A DNA stretch of 31,939 nt, taken from assembly GCA_035620975.1 (NCBI GenBank), contig DASPFV010000192.1, forward strand, positions 1 through 31,939. The letters run 5' to 3'. This DNA is from DASPFV01 sp035620975 (GTDB lineage Bacteria > Acidobacteriota > Vicinamibacteria > Vicinamibacterales > 2-12-FULL-66-21). The position numbers and the translations under genes were made by a program. Shown here one piece after another: positions 1-7,006 of the stretch (positions within the stretch are counted from its first letter, which is position 1; each line of letters starts with the position of its first letter). The notes below the pieces were generated by a model, which ran no database searches, was not told the DNA's origin, and saw only the letters and a list, made by a program, of their open reading frames with translations.

Positions 1-1278
1 GATCTGTACCGGTCGAAGTTCGGCCTGACGGTGGCCGAGGTCCGCAAAGGCCTGCAGGAACTGAAGGCCCTCGGCATGGAAGACTGCTTCAAACTCCTCC
101 ACTTCCACCTCGGCAGCCAGATTCCGAACATCCGGATCGTCAAGGGCGCGCTGAACGAGGCCGCGCGCGTGTACGCGGAGCTCGTCCGTGAGGGCGCGGG
201 TCTCGAGTACATCGACGTCGGCGGCGGGCTCGGCGTCGACTACGACGGCTCGCAGACCAACTTCGAGTCGTCGGTGAACTACACCCTGGAGGAGTACGCC
301 AACGACGTCGTCTACCACATCCAGACGGTGTGCGACGATGCCGGGGTGAAGCACCCGACCATCGTGTCCGAGAGCGGCCGGGCGATCGTGGCCTATCACT
401 CCGTCCTGATCTTCAACGTCCTGGGCGTATCGGCCTTCGGCGAAGAGCGCATTCCGACGGCCATCTCACCGGAGGAGGCCGAGCAGCCGGTGATCGATCT
501 GCTGGAGACGTTCCAGAACCTCACGGCCAGGAACGCGCTGGAAAGCTACCACGACGCCCAGCAGGCCCTCGACATGGCGCTGAACCTGTTCACGGGCGGC
601 TATCTGCCGCTCGAGCAGCGCTGCCAGGCCGAGAACCTCTACTGGGCGATCCTGGTGAAGCTGAAAAAGCTGGTCGCGCAGATGGACGACGTCCCCGAGG
701 ACCTGCAGGGCCTCGACGACGCGATGGCCGACACGTATTTCTGCAACTTCTCCCTGTTCCAGTCCTGCCCGGACAGCTGGGCCATCAAGCAGCTCTTCCC
801 GGTGATGCCGATTCACCGGCTGAATACGCCCCCGACCCAGCATGCCGTCCTCGGCGACATCACCTGCGACTCGGACGGCAAGATCGATCAGTTCATCGAC
901 CGGCGGGACGTGAAGCGGACCCTGCCGCTCCACACGGTGAATGGCGAGCCGTATTACCTGGGTGTCTTCCTGGTCGGCGCGTATCAGGAGATTCTCGGCG
1001 ATCTGCACAACCTGTTCGGCGACACGCACGCGGTGCACGTGAGCCTCGACGAGCGCGGGAGCGTGGTGCTCGACGCGGTGATCAAGGGCGATACCGTCAA
1101 GGAAGTGCTCGACTACGTCGAGTTCGACGCCGAGGTCCTCGTCCGCAAGCTGCGCAACGACGTCGAGCTCGCCGTCCGCCAGGGCCGCATCAGCTACGAG
1201 GAATCGGGGCGCCTCCTCGAGTTCTACGAGGAGGGCCTGCAGGGCTACACCTACCTGGAGGATCCCAAGGAGCGTTAG
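1..1278 (+). CDS. speA: Biosynthetic arginine decarboxylase (5' truncated by window edge)
   Basis: PLP-dependent decarboxylase converting arginine to agmatine, the first step of the agmatine route to putrescine. The frame is open from base 1, so the gene enters from the left. The GTG at 31 is internal, because the residues before it (RSKFGLT) are already conserved family sequence. About 425 residues are visible of the usual 630-660, so the PLP-binding lysine lies outside the window. Visible family features are HFHLGSQ, the glycine-rich phosphate-binding stretch GGGLGVDYDGS, SESGR, the segment around SCPDSWAIKQLFPVMP, and TCDSDGKID, which carries the Cys/Asp of the fold-III decarboxylase active site. 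The C-terminus (ISYEESGRLLEFYEEGL) is typical of SpeA rather than of DAP or ornithine decarboxylases. The gene ends in TAG just before a cluster of palindromic repeats. Confidence 0.95.
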   Translation, partial: DLYRSKFGLTVAEVRKGLQELKALGMEDCFKLLHFHLGSQIPNIRIVKGALNEAARVYAELVREGAGLEYIDVGGGLGVDYDGSQTNFESSVNYTLEEYANDVVYHIQTVCDDAGVKHPTIVSESGRAIVAYHSVLIFNVLGVSAFGEERIPTAISPEEAEQPVIDLLETFQNLTARNALESYHDAQQALDMALNLFTGGYLPLEQRCQAENLYWAILVKLKKLVAQMDDVPEDLQGLDDAMADTYFCNFSLFQSCPDSWAIKQLFPVMPIHRLNTPPTQHAVLGDITCDSDGKIDQFIDRRDVKRTLPLHTVNGEPYYLGVFLVGAYQEILGDLHNLFGDTHAVHVSLDERGSVVLDAVIKGDTVKEVLDYVEFDAEVLVRKLRNDVELAVRQGRISYEESGRLLEFYEEGLQGYTYLEDPKER

Positions 1279-1282
1279 CGCT

Positions 1283-1450
1283 GCTTCCGCCTGAAGGCGG
1301 AAGCCACGCGGACTCGGCCGGAGCGGGCGGCGCTGCCGCCTGAAGGCGGAAGCCACGAGATTCGGCCGGCGCGGGCCATACTTCCGCCTGAAGGCGGAAG
1401 CCACGAGTTACCTGTCAGCGCTTTCGTGGCTTCCGCCTTCAGGCGGAAGC
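1283..1450. repeat. Cluster of four REP-like palindromes, probable bidirectional terminator
   Basis: Four copies of a hairpin with core CTTCCGCC-TGAA-GGCGGAAG lie at 1283-1304, 1332-1353 (one arm degenerate), 1381-1400 and 1429-1450. The first three are in one orientation and the fourth is reversed. Each is usually followed by CCACG. Copies 3 and 4 together form a perfect 26-bp inverted repeat with a short spacer (about 1401-1424). The cluster lies between convergent genes (speA and the bacilliredoxin), a usual place for REP-type elements and for bidirectional termination. No T-tract follows, so the terminator role is inferred. Confidence 0.8.
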
Positions 1451-1459
1451 GACCGCCGC

Positions 1460-1873
1460 TCAGCAGAACCGATCGAACGCGGACGTCAGCTCGCGGGCGA
1501 TGGCCGGCGCGTCGCGCCCCTCGATCTCGCGCCGTTCGAGCATCCAGACCAGCCGGCCGTCCTTGAACAGCCCGATTGACGGCGACGACGGGGGGTAGGG
1601 CGCCAGGTGCTCCCGCGCTCTGGCGGTCGCGTCCATGTCGGCGCCGGCGAACACCGTCGCGAGCACGTCGGGACGCTGCGGGTGGTCGAGCGCCATCGCG
1701 ACGCCCGGACGGGCCTTGCCCGCCGCGCAGCCGCAGACCGAGTTCACCACGAGCAGCACCGTGCCCGGGCTCCGCAACTGCTCGTCGACGGCAGCGGACG
1801 TCTTCAGCTCGCGGGCGCCGAGCGCGGTCAGCTCGGCCCTCATCGGTGCGATGAACTGTTCCGGGTAGGGCAT
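1460..1873 (-). CDS. Bacilliredoxin (BrxA/BrxB, YphP/YqiW family)
   Basis: A 137-residue protein of the bacilliredoxin family, which removes bacillithiol or similar low-molecular-weight thiols from oxidised protein cysteines in the cytosol. The active site is the CGC motif at Cys47-Gly48-Cys49 within VNSVCGCAAGKARPG. The N-terminus YPEQFIAPMRAEL is typical, and the later stretch PSIGLFKDGRLVWMLERR gives the thioredoxin-like C-terminal half. I chose ATG 1873 because the family begins there; the open frame continues upstream to 1957 but overlaps the M28 gene and shows no conservation. The start is 17 bases after the M28 stop, so it is probably the last gene of the ferritin operon. Acidobacteria are not classic bacillithiol users, so the actual thiol partner is uncertain. 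Confidence 0.9.
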   Translation of the reverse strand: MPYPEQFIAPMRAELTALGARELKTSAAVDEQLRSPGTVLLVVNSVCGCAAGKARPGVAMALDHPQRPDVLATVFAGADMDATARAREHLAPYPPSSPSIGLFKDGRLVWMLERREIEGRDAPAIARELTSAFDRFC

Positions 1874-1890
1874 GGTCGTCAGGCTCCGTC

Positions 1891-3612
1891 TCAGCTGGTG
1901 CCGCGCCGGCCCAGCATGGCATCGCGTTTCGCCTTGAACTCGTTCCCGGGCTTCCACTCCGGGAATCTCCCGGCGTTGGCGACCCGATATCCCACGGCGA
2001 CGAGCAGCTGTGCGTCCTCCACGGCCCCCGAGAGATCCCAGTCGGCCTTAATCTCGTCGGACGGCTTGTGATAGTCGGCGTTGGTGTACTCGTCCCGCTT
2101 CTGCTGGCTGTACTCCGCCGGTTTCCCCACGAATTCGACGCCGGTGTCGGTGTAGAGCGCCGGCACACCCTGCTTCGCGAAGTTGAAGTGATCCGACCGG
2201 TAGTAGAAGCCTTTTTCGGGCTCGGGATCCGGCCGCAGCGTCCGGCCCTGTTCGGCAGCGGCTTCCCGGAGGTAATCGTCCAGGTCGGAGGCGCCCATCC
2301 CGATCACCGTCACGTCGCTGGTGCGCCCCCACTGGTTCACGCCGTCGAGGTTGATGTTGGCAACGGTCTTCTCGAGGGGGTACACGGGGGTCACCGAGTA
2401 ATACTGCGAGCCGAGGAGCCCCTGCTCCTCGGCGGTCACCATGAGGAAGAGAACCGAGCGCTTCGGTGCGGGCTCGATCTGCGTGAACGCCCGGGCCATC
2501 TCGAGCAGCGCGGCCGTGCCGGAAGCGTTGTCGAGCGCCCCGTTGTAGATGCGGTCGCCGTTCACCGGCGCGCCGACCCCGAGGTGATCCCAGTGCGCCG
2601 TGTACACGACGTACTCGTCCCGCAGCGCCGGGTCGCTTCCCTCGAGCTTCGCGAGCACGTTGCGCGAGTCCACGGTGCGCAGCGTGTTGCGAATGGCGAT
2701 CGACGCGCTGAGGCCGAGTGGAACCGGCTTGAACTCGCGCGTGATCGCCTGTTTCTTCAGCGCGTCGAAATCGTGCCCGGCCATCTTCAGCAGCGCTTTT
2801 GCCGCGTCCAGCGTCAGCCAGCCCTCTATTGCCGCGCGACCCATGTTCTTGTCGGGCGTGACGAGGTCGAACCGCTCGCCGAGGAAACCCTGCACGACCG
2901 CATACGGATAGCCCGCCGGTCCCGTCTCGTGTACGATGAAGGCGCCGGCCGCGCCCCGGCGGGCGGCCTCCTCGTACTTGTAGGTCCAGCGACCGTAATA
3001 CGTCATCGCGTTGCCGTTGAACGTGCCCGGATCCAGCTTCGACGGATCGGATGGATCGGGGACCTGCGGATCGTTCACCAGCACGACGATGGTCTTGCCC
3101 TTGACATCCACGCCCTTGAAATCGTCCCAGTTGTACTCCGGAGCGGTCACGCCGTAACCCACGAAGACGAGCTCGGACCTGTCCAGGCTGGCGGTCTCGG
3201 CCACGTGCTTCGTCCACGCGACCATGTCGTCGCTCCACTTGAACGTCCGGGTCGTGCTTGCGCCCGAGACCGTCAGCGGCCGCGTGGGTTCGGGCGTGAC
3301 ACCGACGAGCGGGACCTTCTGCACGTAGCTTCCGTCGGTGTTCCCGGGCTGCAGGCCCATTTCCCGGAACTGCCCCACCAGGTACTCGACGGTCTTGTCT
3401 TCGCCAGGCGTGCCCGGCAGCCGCCCTTCGAACTCGTCGGACGACAGCACCTTCGTGTGCTCGAGGATGGCGGCCGGGTCGATCTTCGGAAGTGAGGCAA
3501 CCGGCAGCGGCGCTGCCGATGCGCCCGAGGCTGCCCCGGGAGCGTCACCCGTCGTGCCGCATCCCGCGAGGAGCACGGCGCCGAGAATCAGGAAGGAGCC
3601 ACGCTGTCTCAT
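1891..3612 (-). CDS. Secreted M28-family zinc metallopeptidase, lipoprotein
   Basis: A 573-residue aminopeptidase of family M28 with an inserted PA (protease-associated) domain. The N-terminus is a lipoprotein signal (hydrophobic stretch ending LLAGC, lipobox Cys at about residue 18), so the enzyme should be anchored outside the cytoplasm. Expected co-catalytic zinc ligands and catalytic residues are all present: His340 and Asp342 in AHWDHLG, Asp361 in LDNASGT, Glu395-Glu396 in TAEEQGLLGS, Asp423 in NINLDG and His475 in RSDHFNF. The PA region occupies roughly residues 140-320. Likely role: release of N-terminal amino acids from extracellular peptides. It starts 4 bases after the stop of the small membrane protein, which implies co-transcription with it and with the ferritin gene. 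Confidence 0.93.
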   Translation of the reverse strand: MRQRGSFLILGAVLLAGCGTTGDAPGAASGASAAPLPVASLPKIDPAAILEHTKVLSSDEFEGRLPGTPGEDKTVEYLVGQFREMGLQPGNTDGSYVQKVPLVGVTPEPTRPLTVSGASTTRTFKWSDDMVAWTKHVAETASLDRSELVFVGYGVTAPEYNWDDFKGVDVKGKTIVVLVNDPQVPDPSDPSKLDPGTFNGNAMTYYGRWTYKYEEAARRGAAGAFIVHETGPAGYPYAVVQGFLGERFDLVTPDKNMGRAAIEGWLTLDAAKALLKMAGHDFDALKKQAITREFKPVPLGLSASIAIRNTLRTVDSRNVLAKLEGSDPALRDEYVVYTAHWDHLGVGAPVNGDRIYNGALDNASGTAALLEMARAFTQIEPAPKRSVLFLMVTAEEQGLLGSQYYSVTPVYPLEKTVANINLDGVNQWGRTSDVTVIGMGASDLDDYLREAAAEQGRTLRPDPEPEKGFYYRSDHFNFAKQGVPALYTDTGVEFVGKPAEYSQQKRDEYTNADYHKPSDEIKADWDLSGAVEDAQLLVAVGYRVANAGRFPEWKPGNEFKAKRDAMLGRRGTS

Positions 3613-3616
3613 CCGG

Positions 3617-3850
3617 TCATTCTATCAGCCCGGGTGCGCGCCCTTCCTGCCGGTTCTTCACGCCGGCCCGCCGATACGCCGTGATCGCCGCGATCACGTG
3701 GCAGACCCATCCGAGCAGCCCCCCCGTGCCGAACCAGAACCCTGGCGTCACAATCAGCCAGAAGATGCCGCGGAGGAAGTCGCCGTTGTAGAACTGTCCC
3801 ACGCCGGGCACGATCAGGCTGAGGACCGAGGCCGTGCCTGGATTGCGCAT
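3617..3850 (-). CDS. Small two-helix membrane protein (TM2/DUF5683-like)
   Basis: A 77-residue protein with two predicted membrane segments (about residues 7-35 and 39-60), a short loop with GQFYNGDFLRG, and a basic C-terminal tail. The pattern PGVGQFYNG-x-xx-RG resembles small TM2-type proteins, whose function is not established. It lies between ferritin (stop 5 bases upstream) and the M28 peptidase (start 4 bases downstream), both on the same strand, so it is translated in the middle of a tight operon. Similarity to TM2 proteins is by motif only. It could also be a lineage-specific membrane protein. Confidence 0.75.
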   Translation of the reverse strand: MRNPGTASVLSLIVPGVGQFYNGDFLRGIFWLIVTPGFWFGTGGLLGWVCHVIAAITAYRRAGVKNRQEGRAPGLIE

Positions 3851-3855
3851 GTCTC

Positions 3856-4377
3856 TCAGTCGGCTGCGGCCGCCGGGGGCGGCGTCTCGGCGGCTGTCCG
3901 GCTGCCCAGCTCACGGTCGAGATCGAGGATCGACGCCGGATCGCTGCCGATCATCCGAAACTTGGCGACGATCTCGCGGCCCGTCTTCTCTTCCTCGACC
4001 TGTTCGGTGAGGAACCACTGCAGCTCGGCCACGGCGGCAAAGGCCTTTTCGCGGAACGCGGTCTCGTAGAGCGTGTCGATCTGGCGGCTGACTTCCTGCT
4101 CCTGTGCCAGCGCCTTCTCGAACACGTCGGCCAGCGACGCGAACGTCTGCCGGGGCTCGTCGAGGGGCTTCAGGTCCACCTCCGCGTCTCGCGCCAGCAC
4201 GAAATCGAACAGCTTCATCGCGTGCAGGTACTCTTCCTGGCTCTGCAGCCGGAGCCAGCGCGCCGCGCCGGTGAACTTCTGGCGCTCGCACCAGGCTGAC
4301 ATCGCCAGGTAGGAATAGGACGCGCTGAGCTCGGAGTTGATCTGACGGTTGATCGCATCGACGACGGGTGCGTTCAT
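3856..4377 (-). CDS. Ferritin (FtnA-type, non-haem)
   Basis: A 173-residue four-helix ferritin subunit that oxidises Fe(II) and stores iron as a mineral in a 24-subunit cytosolic shell. Ferroxidase ligands are all present, each offset by one from E. coli FtnA: Glu16, Glu49, His52, Glu93, Gln126 and Glu129 (motifs INSELSASY, EEYLHAMK, LAQEQEV, TEQVEEEK). No Met haem ligand of the bacterioferritin type is seen. The C-terminus is extended by a Pro/Ala-rich tail (about residues 160-173) that probably lies outside the helical bundle. ATG 4377 is preceded by GAGCGAGG at a good ribosome-binding distance. It is the first gene of the minus-strand run with the small membrane protein, M28 peptidase and bacilliredoxin. 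No Fur-like operator could be recognised by eye in the 99-bp divergent gap upstream. Confidence 0.94.
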   Translation of the reverse strand: MNAPVVDAINRQINSELSASYSYLAMSAWCERQKFTGAARWLRLQSQEEYLHAMKLFDFVLARDAEVDLKPLDEPRQTFASLADVFEKALAQEQEVSRQIDTLYETAFREKAFAAVAELQWFLTEQVEEEKTGREIVAKFRMIGSDPASILDLDRELGSRTAAETPPPAAAAD

Positions 4378-4476
4378 TCGAAACCTCGCTCTCGGGCCAT
4401 TATTGTAGCGAATCGGCTGAGGTTCGGGTCCCGCGAGGACTCGCTGCCCGGCCGGCGGCCGTGCTTCAATGGGCGC

Positions 4477-4767
4477 ATGACCCTGGATGCGTTCGAGGCC
4501 TCGCTCGCCAACCCGGTTCCGCCTTCAGGACTCACGCCCCTCCTCGAGGCGCTCTGGCACGAGCGCCGGGGCAACTGGGCGCGCGCACACGAACTCGCAC
4601 AGGCGATCGAGGACGTCGCGGGCGCGCGCGTCCACGCCTACCTGCACCGCCGCGAAGGGGACCTCGCCAACGCCGGCTACTGGTACCGGCGGGCGGCCCG
4701 CCGCGCGGAAACCGGTCCTCTCGACGAGGAGTGGCGCGCGATCGTCGTCGATCTGCTCGGGCTCTGA
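4477..4767 (+). CDS. Conserved hypothetical small protein
   Basis: A 96-residue soluble protein, divergent from the ferritin operon (99-bp gap). It has a helical, TPR-like look: residues 20-75 carry ALWHERRGNWARAHELAQ and VHAYLHRREGDLANAGYWYRR, the kind of W/H/Y-rich paired helices seen in short conserved proteins of several phyla. I recognise the pattern as recurrent but know of no assigned function. The start at ATG 4477 fits the N-terminal length; no strong ribosome-binding site is visible. A strong hairpin follows the stop. Confidence 0.8.
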   Translation: MTLDAFEASLANPVPPSGLTPLLEALWHERRGNWARAHELAQAIEDVAGARVHAYLHRREGDLANAGYWYRRAARRAETGPLDEEWRAIVVDLLGL

Positions 4768-4795
4768 CGCCCGGTTCGCGCGTTGGCAGGCCGTG

Positions 4796-4827
4796 GGCGG
4801 TCAGCGACGGGCCGCCCGCTGACCGCC
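4796..4827. terminator. Bidirectional terminator hairpin candidate
   Basis: A perfect 11-bp stem, GGCGGTCAGCG at 4796-4806 and CGCTGACCGCC at 4817-4827, with a 10-base loop. It lies in the 83-bp gap between convergent genes ending at 4767 (+) and 4851 (-). There is no T-run, as is common in very GC-rich genomes, so termination is inferred from structure and position. Confidence 0.6.
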
Positions 4828-4850
4828 TGGCCGAGGCAGGTCGTGATTCC

Positions 4851-6173
4851 TCAGAAGTTCCATTCCATGCCGAGCAGGGGCGTGAGCTTGTCGGTGAGGC
4901 CGTTGTCGTTCAACCGGAACTTCAGGTTGAAGACGAGCAGCGCGCGGGTGGCGATGTGCCCCTTGACGCCGACGGCGCCGGAGGCGAGCCAGTAGGAATC
5001 CTCCACGAGCCGGATGTCCGGGAGTTCCATCGTCCCAGCCGGTCCGGACGCCGTGAACGTGCGCGACGTCAGACGCGGCGAGTTGAACACGCGCTGGCCC
5101 AGGAAGTCCACGACGATGCTGAAGCGCTCGTTGACGCCGAGATCGCTCCCCAGCGCGAACCCGAACTGATCGGGCAGGTCGTCCTTTTCCCCGGTGCTCA
5201 CGTCGCCGGCGAGCACGCTGTCGCCGTTCCACTGATACGCGACGTTCGCGTGGGGTGCGAAGGCGCCGAGCGAGGAAGAGAAGGCGGCGAACCCCCGCAC
5301 GCCGAGCGCACCCGAGCCGAGCAGGTTCTGCTCGTCACCGGTCGGCAGCCGCACGTCGATGCCAGCCGCCAGCGCCCTGGCGCCCTCGCGTAGTACCGTC
5401 GCCTTGCCGCGGACCACGAGATCCCCGATCCCGCCGGCGGACCCCTCGGCGAAGAACTGATGCGTGTTCCCGAAGCCGCCAATCGCGTTCTGGTCCACGA
5501 AATAGTGCACCACCACGTTGCTCCCCGTGCCGACCCGCTGGATCCGCGCGTTCGAGAGCAGCGACAGCTGCGTCTGTACGACGGGGACGGCCAGCGCGAC
5601 GTCGAACCGATCCGTGACGCCGTACGTCAGCGCTCCGCTGAACTGGCTCACGCTCGCCGTGATCGTGTTGTTCGTGCCGACGACGTCGGCCCGCCCGCCT
5701 CCGAGTTCGAAATTGTCGTGCGTGAACACGGCCGGAATGTTCGCCAGCGGTACTCCGTCGAGCTCGTCGAACGAGAAGAACTGATAGCTGTAGCCGAGGC
5801 TCAGCCGGCCGCGGCCGATGGTCTCGCCGCGTTCGGCCAGGATCGGCCCGAAGCTGCGGGTCGACCGGACGAACGTGCCGGTTCCAGGCTCGAACCGGTA
5901 CGTGAACCCCGACGCCGGGGAGGGAAGCGGAACGGCCGCGAGCTGGCTCGTCAACGCGATGTTCACCAGGCGGAACTCCGACTGGAACGCGCTGTTGAAG
6001 TGCGCGGCGTGGTTCGTCCCATCGAGCAGGACGTCTTCGCTGGCGACGACCAGGCCGCTCGGGCCGAAGATCTCCTGGAAGAGCGTGGCCAGCGTGGACG
6101 GGCGCCCCTGCCCCTGCGCCGACGCGGCGAAGATCAGGACCAGGAGGAAACCGTGGAGGGTATGTCTAGCCAT
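4851..6173 (-). CDS. Outer-membrane beta-barrel protein (transporter-like)
   Basis: A 440-residue secreted protein: an N-terminal signal peptide (MARHTLHGFLLVLIFAASAQG), then a long series of alternating hydrophobic/polar strands. It ends in aromatic Phe (LLGMEWNF), the usual sign of an outer-membrane barrel recognised by BamA. Stretches such as GDLVVRGKATVLREG and GIDVRLPTGDEQNLLGSG resemble the putative phenol-degradation MetA-pathway outer-membrane family (a name of convenience; substrate unknown). I chose ATG 6173 because it begins a proper signal peptide; the frame is open further upstream but only by overlap with the Nudix gene. No pathway partner is adjacent, so the substrate cannot be inferred. 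Confidence 0.82.
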   Translation of the reverse strand: MARHTLHGFLLVLIFAASAQGQGRPSTLATLFQEIFGPSGLVVASEDVLLDGTNHAAHFNSAFQSEFRLVNIALTSQLAAVPLPSPASGFTYRFEPGTGTFVRSTRSFGPILAERGETIGRGRLSLGYSYQFFSFDELDGVPLANIPAVFTHDNFELGGGRADVVGTNNTITASVSQFSGALTYGVTDRFDVALAVPVVQTQLSLLSNARIQRVGTGSNVVVHYFVDQNAIGGFGNTHQFFAEGSAGGIGDLVVRGKATVLREGARALAAGIDVRLPTGDEQNLLGSGALGVRGFAAFSSSLGAFAPHANVAYQWNGDSVLAGDVSTGEKDDLPDQFGFALGSDLGVNERFSIVVDFLGQRVFNSPRLTSRTFTASGPAGTMELPDIRLVEDSYWLASGAVGVKGHIATRALLVFNLKFRLNDNGLTDKLTPLLGMEWNF

Positions 6174-6312
6174 GAGGAAGCCGCTCCGTTCTTGGAAGCC
6201 GCCGGAATCCCGCTGAGGGGTAGTGAATCGGATGATATCAAAGAGCCCGCCGTCAATCTGTCGACCGCCGCCGGTCGCCAGTGGCACAACTCGCCGACGT
6301 GCGAGCGGGCGC

Positions 6313-6960
6313 TCAGAGCTGGTGTTCGTCCTGCAGCAGGCAGATGAATTCGCCCAGCACCATCGCAGTCGCTCCCCACACCTGGTGGCCGAGCAGGTCG
6401 AAATAGGGATACTCCACCGCGACGCCCTCGCGCATGCGTGTCCCCCGGCGGATCCGCGAGGCATCGCGCAGGTGATCGAGCGAGACCTCCAGAATCTCCT
6501 CCACCTCGTGCTCGGCGGCGAAGAAGGCGGGCCGCTGGTCCGTGATGCCGACAACGGGATGCAGCGTGAAGCCGCTGACGAGCACGTGCACGGGCGTCAG
6601 CTCGCCCAGCACCCGGACCACACGCGGATCGACGCCGATCTCTTCCGAGGCTTCCCGCAGCGCGGCTGCGGGCAGGGTCTCGCCTGCGTCGGTGGCGCCG
6701 CCGGGCAGGCTGATCTGGCCGGCATGACGCGCGAGCCTCCGCGAGCGCACCGTCAGGGGAACGGCGATGCCACCCTCGGCGGGGTAGAGGAGAAGCAGCG
6801 CGGCCGCCTGCCGCGTGTCGCGCGGGAATTCGCCGGCCCGCCACCCGGGCCTCGTCGGAACCGGCGCGAACCGCATCTGGGCGTCCACGCCTGGCAGCGT
6901 GCCGGCGAGGCGCTTCAGCAGCGCCTGTTCGATTTCCGGCAGTGCGTGTCGGTTCGTCAC
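6313..6960 (-). CDS. Nudix hydrolase, CoA pyrophosphatase (NudL/YeaB-like)
   Basis: A 215-residue cytosolic Nudix enzyme. The Nudix box spans about residues 88-110 (G-x5-E-x7-REASEEIG), giving the Mg-binding glutamates. Immediately before it is RRLARHAGQISLPGG, which matches the extra signature that marks CoA pyrophosphatases, so the likely reaction is hydrolysis of CoA (or acyl/oxidised CoA) to 3',5'-ADP and phosphopantetheine. The start is GTG 6960; no upstream ATG keeps the frame without entering the intergenic region. It lies 46 bp after the stop of ADOP permease 1 on the same strand, so they may be co-transcribed, with the outer-membrane protein 139 bp further on. Confidence 0.88.
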   Translation of the reverse strand: MTNRHALPEIEQALLKRLAGTLPGVDAQMRFAPVPTRPGWRAGEFPRDTRQAAALLLLYPAEGGIAVPLTVRSRRLARHAGQISLPGGATDAGETLPAAALREASEEIGVDPRVVRVLGELTPVHVLVSGFTLHPVVGITDQRPAFFAAEHEVEEILEVSLDHLRDASRIRRGTRMREGVAVEYPYFDLLGHQVWGATAMVLGEFICLLQDEHQL

Positions 6961-7006
6961 GGGCGACAGAAGAGTCGTCGATTATGACACTGCTTCCGCC
7001 AAACGC

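Noticed and set aside
1..1278. GTG at 31 as the start of arginine decarboxylase
   Set aside because: Conserved residues precede it and more than 200 N-terminal residues would be missing; the gene simply enters from outside the window.
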